Assembly: GCF_001690985.1 (NCBI RefSeq)
Contig: NZ_MAJS01000005.1
Coordinates: 62,001 to 126,000 of the forward strand
DNA length: 64,000 nt
Direction of reading: 5' to 3'
Source of the DNA: Aliivibrio sp. 1S175
Lineage (GTDB): Bacteria; Pseudomonadota; Gammaproteobacteria; Enterobacterales; Vibrionaceae
Below the pieces are notes generated by a model. It searched no databases. It had not been told where the DNA came from and worked only from the letters and a program-made list of their open reading frames with translations. Position 1 is the first letter of the stretch, and each line of letters starts with the position of its first letter. The translations under genes and the position numbers were made by a program. Below, piece after piece: positions 58,518 to 64,000 of the stretch.

Positions 58518-60644
58518 TTGGATTTATTCGATAGCCTGAAAGATGTTGCCAAAGATTACCTGCCAGAGCCTCACATTGAGGCTCTTCGTCGATCTTATCT
58601 GGTAGCAAAAGAGGCCCATGAAGGGCAGACTCGCTCAAGTGGCGAACCTTATATCATTCATCCAGTAGCTGTGGCTCGTATCCTTGCAGAAATGCGACTC
58701 GACCATAAAACGCTAATGGCTGCACTGCTTCACGATGTTATTGAAGACACTGAAGTTAGCAAGGAAGAGCTAGCAGAACAATTTGGCGAGACTGTTGCTG
58801 AATTAGTGGATGGCGTTTCTAAGCTGGACAAACTTAAGTTCCGCGATAAAAAAGAAGCACAGGCCGAAAACTTCCGAAAAATGGTCATGGCGATGGTGCA
58901 AGACATCCGCGTTATTTTGATCAAACTTGCCGACCGTACTCACAATATGCGTACGCTGGGTGCTCTACGCCCAGATAAACGCCGTCGTATTGCTCGTGAA
59001 ACCTTAGAAATATTCTCTCCTTTGGCGCATCGCCTTGGTATTCACAATATTAAAACTGAACTTGAAGAGTTAGGTTTTGAAGCCCTTTACCCAAATCGCT
59101 ACCGCGTATTAAAAGAAGTAGTAAAGTCGGCTCGTGGTAACCGTAAAGAGATGATTCAAAAAATCCACTCTGAAATCGAAGGCCGTATTGCTGAAGCCGG
59201 CATTAAGGGTCGTGTGATTGGACGAGAGAAAAACCTGTTCGCTATTTACAATAAAATGAAAAATAAAGAGCAGCGCTTCCATACTATTATGGATATCTAC
59301 GCGTTCCGAGTGATCACTGACAATGTCGATACCTGTTATCGCGCACTAGGTCAGGTTCATAGTATTTATAAACCTCGTCCTGGTCGTATTAAAGATTACA
59401 TTGCTGTACCAAAAGCCAATGGTTACCAATCGCTTCACACCTCAATGGTCGGCCCCCACGGCGTCCCCGTTGAAGTGCAGATCCGCACTGAAGACATGGA
59501 ACAAATGGCGAATAAAGGTGTGGCTGCACACTGGTCGTATAAAGAGGGTGATAACTCAAGTACGACAGCACAGATCCGCGCTCAGCGTTGGATGCAAAGC
59601 TTACTTGAGCTTCAACAAAGTGCAGGTAACTCATTTGAATTTATTGAAAATGTAAAATCGGATTTATTCCCGAACGAAATTTACGTTTTCACCCCTAAAG
59701 GTCGTATTTTTGAATTGCCCGTGGGAGCAACTGCGGTTGATTTCGCTTATGCCGTTCACTCTGATGTTGGTAACAGCTGTGTTGGCTCACGTGTTAACCG
59801 TCAACCTTACCCATTAAGTAAACCACTTAAGAGCGGTCAAACGGTTGAAATCATCAGTGCTCCAGGCGCGCGTCCAAACGCCGCTTGGTTAAACTATGTT
59901 GTGACCTCTAAAGCTCGCACTAAAATTCGTCAAGTTCTGAAGACGATGCGTAAAGAAGATTCGATCATTTTAGGTCGTCGCTTACTTAATCATGCGCTTG
60001 GTCATAATGTATCAATTGATGATGTATCAAAAGACAATATCACTCATGTTCTCTCTGGTCTAAAACTGGCTGAGTTTGACGATTTACTTGCTGCTATTGG
60101 CTTGGGTGAATTAATGAGTATTGTCGTTGCTCGCCGTCTTCTTGGTGATGCCGATGAACTGACAGAGCAAGACTCTTCAAATATCGAAACCTCTACAGGT
60201 AAGAAATTACCAATTCGTGGTGCTGACGGTATTTTACTAACGTTTGCAAACTGTTGTCGCCCTATTCCGGGAGACCATATTATTGCTCATGTAAGTCCTG
60301 GTCGTGGCCTTGTGGTTCACATGGAAGAGTGTGCAAATGTCCGTGGTTATCAAAAAGAACTTGATAAATACATGGGCGTTGAGTGGGCTGATGAATTTGA
60401 CCAAGAATTCGCAACCGCGTTGGATATTGATATTCAAAACCATCAAGGCGCATTGGCAAGTTTAACGAATGTCATTGCCAGTACGGGTTCCAATATTCGT
60501 GGTATAACAACCGAAGAAAAAGACGGTCGTTTATATACGGTTACGGTTGAATTAACAGCCAAAGATCGTACTCATTTAGCGGAAATAATGCGTCGAATTC
60601 GTGTTATGTCACACGTACTTAAAGTTCGTAGACATAAGAACTAG
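58518..60644 (+). CDS. spoT: Bifunctional (p)ppGpp synthetase/hydrolase SpoT
   Basis: 708 residues, start codon TTG (as in E. coli), preceded by GGGG. Order: HD hydrolase domain (LLHDVIEDTEVS, HD at about 73-74), synthetase-like domain (VITDNVDTCYRALG, AVPKANGYQSLHTSM), TGS (EIYVFTPKGRIFELPVGATAVDFAYAVH, about 384-405), helical, conserved-Cys (FANCCRPIPGD) and ACT at the end. Balances the stringent-response alarmone. Confidence 0.97.
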   Translation: MDLFDSLKDVAKDYLPEPHIEALRRSYLVAKEAHEGQTRSSGEPYIIHPVAVARILAEMRLDHKTLMAALLHDVIEDTEVSKEELAEQFGETVAELVDGVSKLDKLKFRDKKEAQAENFRKMVMAMVQDIRVILIKLADRTHNMRTLGALRPDKRRRIARETLEIFSPLAHRLGIHNIKTELEELGFEALYPNRYRVLKEVVKSARGNRKEMIQKIHSEIEGRIAEAGIKGRVIGREKNLFAIYNKMKNKEQRFHTIMDIYAFRVITDNVDTCYRALGQVHSIYKPRPGRIKDYIAVPKANGYQSLHTSMVGPHGVPVEVQIRTEDMEQMANKGVAAHWSYKEGDNSSTTAQIRAQRWMQSLLELQQSAGNSFEFIENVKSDLFPNEIYVFTPKGRIFELPVGATAVDFAYAVHSDVGNSCVGSRVNRQPYPLSKPLKSGQTVEIISAPGARPNAAWLNYVVTSKARTKIRQVLKTMRKEDSIILGRRLLNHALGHNVSIDDVSKDNITHVLSGLKLAEFDDLLAAIGLGELMSIVVARRLLGDADELTEQDSSNIETSTGKKLPIRGADGILLTFANCCRPIPGDHIIAHVSPGRGLVVHMEECANVRGYQKELDKYMGVEWADEFDQEFATALDIDIQNHQGALASLTNVIASTGSNIRGITTEEKDGRLYTVTVELTAKDRTHLAEIMRRIRVMSHVLKVRRHKN

Positions 60645-60897
60645 AAGCAGAAAATGAAGGGACGAGGTTCAAGTACGGACTTCGTCCTTTTAGTAAGAGC
60701 TATACGCTGCGCTAACTAGAACGCTTCGCTCTAGAAACTATAAAATCAAAAGCATTGACCGATTTAAGAATGGTCTTCCAATCTAGTAATATAATGCTCT
60801 TATAGTCTCTAGTTAGCACCGCGTATAGTTTCTAGTTCCAATTTTACTGCCCTTACTCGTCCCTAGTCCCCCTAACCTATTTCAAGAAATTAAAATA
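60645..60897. repeat. Intergenic repeat between spoT and trmH
   Basis: C-like start (GGGACGAGG near 60660), A (GAGCTATACGCTGCGCTAAC; AACGCTTCGCTCTAG), spacer, inverted A (GCTCTTATAGTCTCTAGTTA; CGCGTATAGTTTCTAG), inverted C (TTACTCGTCCCTAGTCCCC). In E. coli trmH follows spoT closely. Confidence 0.85.
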
Positions 60898-61584
60898 ATG
60901 AACCTAGAACGCTATCAACGTATTACTTCTGTATTAAAATCTCGCCAAACTGATCTCACTTTATGTTTAGAAGAAGTTCATAAACCTAATAATGTTTCCG
61001 CTATTATTCGTACAGCAGATGCCACTGGGGTTCATAAAGTACACGCGGTTTGGCCAACAGAACAAATGAAAACATTAGCTCATACTTCTGCTGGCGCTCG
61101 TAATTGGGTAGACGTTGAAACACATAAGAACATTGATGATGCTTTTGCGGTTTTAAAAGGCCAAGGTATGCAGATCCTTGCGACTAACTTGTCTGATACT
61201 GCGGTTGATTTTCGTGAAATTGATTACACCAAACCAACGGCCATCATTCTTGGTAGTGAAAAAACGGGCATCAGCAAAAAAGCATTAGCGATGGCTGACC
61301 ATGACATCATCATTCCTATGGTTGGCATGGTGCAGTCTTTAAATGTATCAGTAGCCAGTGCCTTGATTTTATACGAAGCACAGCGTCAGCGTGATTTAGC
61401 GGGAATGTATGACCGTGAAGAGAGTGCGTTGCCTGCAGAGTATATTAATAATGTCTTATTTGAACGTGGTCACCCTGTACTTGCTCGCGTCGCAAAGCGT
61501 AAGAAGCTGCCTTACCCTCAATTAGATGGAACGGGACAGATTGTTGCGGATGAAGCGTGGTGGGCAGCGATGCAGGCGAAATAA
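60898..61584 (+). CDS. trmH: tRNA (Gm18) 2'-O-methyltransferase
   Basis: SpoU/SPOUT methyltransferase, 228 residues: NNVSAIIRTADATGVHKV (motif 1), IILGSEKTGISKKA (motif 2) and PMVGMVQSLNVSVASALILYEA (motif 3, SAM knot). The C-terminal helix with RKKLPYPQLD is typical of TrmH. Last gene of the gmk-rpoZ-spoT-trmH group. Confidence 0.95.
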   Translation: MNLERYQRITSVLKSRQTDLTLCLEEVHKPNNVSAIIRTADATGVHKVHAVWPTEQMKTLAHTSAGARNWVDVETHKNIDDAFAVLKGQGMQILATNLSDTAVDFREIDYTKPTAIILGSEKTGISKKALAMADHDIIIPMVGMVQSLNVSVASALILYEAQRQRDLAGMYDREESALPAEYINNVLFERGHPVLARVAKRKKLPYPQLDGTGQIVADEAWWAAMQAK

Positions 61585-61587
61585 GAG

Positions 61588-61790
61588 TAAAAACTTAGGG
61601 TTCAGATCGGTCGCAAGCTCCCTTACAGAGTTCAGGGGTGATTGTTGTGAGACTAGATACTATACGCTGCGCTAACTAGAAACTATAAAAGCAAGAGAAG
61701 TTCCTCTGAACTCTGATTTTTTAGCTCTTGCTGTTGCTCTTATAGAAGCGAAGCGGTCTAGTTAGCGCAGCGTATCGTTTCTAGTTTCTC
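61588..61790. repeat. Intergenic repeat B-A-A between trmH and yiiD
   Basis: B (GGTTCAGATCGGTCGCAAGC ... AGAGTTCAGGGG, 61600-61640), A (GATACTATACGCTGCGCTAAC), inverted A (AGAAGCGAAGCGGTCTAG; CGTATCGTTTCTAGTTTC). The repeat supplies the TAG stop of the convergent yiiD. Confidence 0.85.
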
Positions 61791-62680
61791 ATCAGCATAA
61801 ACGTTCCTGAAAACTCAGCCGCAGGCGTGTCACCATTACACAAAGCAACCGTTACTTTTACACGCGCTCGTTTACCTGATTTCAAACGGTCGAAATCACC
61901 TTGTAAGCAATTCAACGACGTAATGCCTTTCGGGTTGTCAGTAATAGGCTGACGATAACGAATATGACTATCAACTAACATAATGCTAGCTGAATCCAAA
62001 CCACGCTCTTTGAGTAATAACCACACCATTCCCCACGCAGTTAACGTTCCCAAAGTAAATATGCTGCCTGCAAACATGGTGTTATGAGGATTAAGATTGG
62101 CATTTAAAACCGCACTGACTTCAAATCGATAACCCGTATATTGGGTTATTTTAATGCCCATTTTGTCACTGATTGGGATCTCTTTTTCCCAGCGGTCTTG
62201 TAGTTCGGCACACCAATCTGGACGACGTAATACATCAGCAAGGGGATCGAGTTGCTTGAGCATTTGTTGATGACGAATAGGCCCTCGCTCATCTGTTAAC
62301 TCGCCTTGGCTTTCAAATCCATTTCGAACATAAAACGGAATTGCCTCTTCACGGGCATTACATACTAATCGCTTAGCCCCTTCTTGGCGCGCGTAAGACT
62401 CTAGGGCTACCATTATTAGTGCACCTATACCTTTACCTCGAAAGTGCGGAGATACCGCCATATAGCGAATTTGGCCATCATTATCGGGGGTTAGATATAA
62501 ACGTCCGATTGCAACCGGCTTTCCTCTACCATCCAAAATCATTCGATGCTGGCTCATATCATCATAAGCATCACGTTCAGAACCCACAGGCTGACGCCAA
62601 GGCTCACGTAATACTTGCCAGCGGAAATGGTAGTAGGCTTTCAGTTCTGCCTCTGTGGTTGGGGTGATCAATCGAAACAT
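61781..62680 (-). CDS. YiiD-like GNAT / hotdog thioesterase fusion protein
   Basis: 299 residues in two domains: an N-terminal GNAT acetyltransferase (RYMAVSPHFRGKGIGALIM acetyl-CoA loop, about 72-90; NAREEAIPFYVRNGF) and a C-terminal hotdog domain (NPHNTMFAGSIFTLGTLTAWG, about 197-217). E. coli YiiD has the same layout and has been linked to fatty-acid initiation as a malonyl-ACP decarboxylase (from memory). The yihY-dtd-yiiD order is conserved. Confidence 0.88.
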   Translation of the reverse strand: MFRLITPTTEAELKAYYHFRWQVLREPWRQPVGSERDAYDDMSQHRMILDGRGKPVAIGRLYLTPDNDGQIRYMAVSPHFRGKGIGALIMVALESYARQEGAKRLVCNAREEAIPFYVRNGFESQGELTDERGPIRHQQMLKQLDPLADVLRRPDWCAELQDRWEKEIPISDKMGIKITQYTGYRFEVSAVLNANLNPHNTMFAGSIFTLGTLTAWGMVWLLLKERGLDSASIMLVDSHIRYRQPITDNPKGITSLNCLQGDFDRLKSGKRARVKVTVALCNGDTPAAEFSGTFMLMRN

Positions 62681-63059
62681 ATAAATCCTTTTATTATGAT
62701 TAGGGACGAGGGTTCAGGGGGTGATCGTTGTGAGACTAGATACTATACGCTTCGCTAGCTAGAGACTATAAGAGAAAAAAGCGAGATTTCAGGCTTCAGG
62801 AAGAGCAAGAGCAAAAGCAATCTCCGCGGAACTCTGCAAGTCAAAGCGACCTAAGTTCTACTCTTTCGTTTTTGCTCTTGTAGAAGCGAAGCGGTCTAGT
62901 TAGTAAAACGTATAGTTTCTAGTTCTTTTCCTGAAACCTAAGAAACTCACCACATCAACACACTCGCTCTTATAGTCTCTAGTCAGCGAAGCGTATAGTC
63001 TTCTGCTTTTCCTCGCCCCTCGAGCGAAGCGTCCTCGACTCTCGTCCCTGCTCTATACT
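62681..63059. repeat. Long repeat array between yiiD and dtd
   Basis: C fragment (AGGGACGAGGG, 62701), A (ACTATACGCTTCGCTAGC), degenerate B, inverted A twice (AGAAGCGAAGCGGTCTAGTT near 62883; GCTCTTATAGTCTCTAGTC near 62967), inverted C (CCTCGACTCTCGTCCC) ending at the dtd stop. No gene supported. Confidence 0.85.
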
Positions 63060-63494
63060 CTATACCTGCAACCAAAACGTCACAGGCCCATCATTCACTA
63101 GCGACACCTTCATATCCGCGGCAAATCGCCCTCTTTGCGTATTTATCTTCTCTTCGCATAAGTCTGAAAAGTAATCATACAAACGCTCAGCATCAACAGG
63201 ATGCGCACCTTTAGAAAAACCTGGGCGTGTGCCTTTTTTAGTGTCCGCAGGCAACGTAAATTGTGAAACCACTAATACACTACCGCCAATTTGTTGCACA
63301 TTTAAGTTCATCTTACCGTCATCATCTTCAAAAATTCGATAAGTCAGAACGCGTTCCATTAGCCGTTTTGCTTTGGCTTCATCATCTTCTCTTTCGACAC
63401 CGAGCAAGATCAATAACCCTTGATTAATCTCACCCGTTACTTCGCCATCAACTTTTACTGCGGCTTCACTTACTCTTTGGATCAGTGCTATCAC
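63060..63494 (-). CDS. dtd: D-aminoacyl-tRNA deacylase
   Basis: Hydrolyses D-amino acids from tRNA. 144 residues: [46 protein letters not shown] (catalytic SQFTL at about 77-81) and the C-terminal GPVTFWLQV chiral-proofreading motif. Overlaps the end of yihY by 29 bases, so translation is probably coupled. Confidence 0.96.
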   Translation of the reverse strand: MIALIQRVSEAAVKVDGEVTGEINQGLLILLGVEREDDEAKAKRLMERVLTYRIFEDDDGKMNLNVQQIGGSVLVVSQFTLPADTKKGTRPGFSKGAHPVDAERLYDYFSDLCEEKINTQRGRFAADMKVSLVNDGPVTFWLQV

Positions 63495-64000
63495 TTTCTA
63501 TCAACCCTTTTGATTCTGTTAATACCGTATTCTCTGTTTCAAATATATGCGTGTTCACTTTATCTATCAACCACTGATCTGATTCACCCAAACTTGCCGT
63601 GATTTCAGCACCAATTAAAACGATAATCCAACATAGATAAACCCATACAAATAGAATCGGTACCGCCGCTAAAGCGCCATAAATAACTTCATAGGATGGA
63701 AATTGCGTAATGTATTGTGCGAAACCCACCTTGCTGATTTCAAACAAGCACCCTGCTGACATCGCACCAACAAGGGCGTGCCTTATTCGTATTTTTTTAT
63801 TCGGTACTAATAAATACAAACCAACAAAGGCAGAAAATGACAATATGATAGGCAACCAACCTAGCAAAGTCCGATAAAAACTCGATACGATTTCATCGTC
63901 CATGATCTTTAATGAAGTCAAATACGAAGTTGCAGCAATACTTGCCCCAACCAATAATGGACCTAGGGTTAAAATCATCCAATACAATGAAAATGAATAC
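63466..64000 (-). CDS. yihY: YihY/Rbn family inner-membrane protein, C-terminal part
   Basis: The frame is open to the right edge; the true start is outside the window. The visible 178 residues hold four or so membrane segments ([61 protein letters not shown]) and the family motif [27 protein letters not shown]. The family was once called ribonuclease BN in error. It ends with a Ser/Asp-rich tail. Confidence 0.92.
   Translation of the reverse strand, partial: YSFSLYWMILTLGPLLVGASIAATSYLTSLKIMDDEIVSSFYRTLLGWLPIILSFSAFVGLYLLVPNKKIRIRHALVGAMSAGCLFEISKVGFAQYITQFPSYEVIYGALAAVPILFVWVYLCWIIVLIGAEITASLGESDQWLIDKVNTHIFETENTVLTESKGLIESDSTDPKSK

Overview
The window looks like chromosome from a low-G+C member of the Vibrionaceae, most probably Aliivibrio (A. 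fischeri / logei / salmonicida group). Three things support this: the rjg-hldD junction that borders Vibrio surface-polysaccharide loci, a core-LPS locus running on into coaD-mutM-rpmG-rpmB-radC/coaBC, and close similarity of the housekeeping proteins to Vibrio families. The species call is an inference from memory and was not searched.

Layout. (1) 1-12640, all on the minus strand: a Wza/Wzb/Wzc/Wzx/Wzy polysaccharide operon with a JUMPStart/ops element just upstream of wza, so probably RfaH-controlled. The export genes wza-wzb-wzc are followed by a very AT-rich sugar-specific block (polymerase, flippase, three glycosyltransferases, a pyruvyl transferase) and then a complete Kdo supply cassette, kdsA-kdsC-kdsB-kdsD (kdsD is cut by the left edge). 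One glycosyltransferase carries the three motifs of bacterial sialyltransferases, which use CMP-sugars. With the CMP-Kdo cassette this suggests a Kdo-containing polymer. (2) 13143-17277, plus strand: divergent yjbEFGH-like exopolysaccharide operon. (3) 17384-20026: a TetR regulator, an S23-type four-helix-bundle gene bracketed by a perfect 36-bp inverted repeat, and rjg. (4) 20488-35666: LPS core locus (hldD, GT25, waaF, waaL, GT4, waaA, PIG-L deacetylase, YejM-like sulfatase, two GT9 genes, kdkA, waaE-like GT2, GT4, coaD). (5) 35751-42267: LtaS-like transferase, mutM, rpmG, rpmB, radC, coaBC. (6) 42462-64000: slmA, lpxL-like, greB, tex, bioH, comF, xanP, envZ/ompR, pyrE/rph, yicC, psiE, gmk-rpoZ-spoT-trmH, yiiD-dtd-yihY.

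The most unusual feature is a family of modular, mutually inverted intergenic repeats, here called modules A (ACTATACGC/CTAACTAG), B (GTTCAGATCG..GCAGAGTTCAGAGG), C (GGGACTAG / GGGACGAG) and D (CCTCCCCTT..AAGGGGAGG). They fill most long gaps from about 10.7 kb to the right end. They often begin exactly at the stop codon of a gene and separate genes that are usually tightly coupled (ompR/envZ, wza/wzb/wzc, spoT/trmH, rph/pyrE). One copy has entered the rjg coding sequence in frame, and another supplies the Rjg C-terminus. No transposase or tRNA gene is visible.
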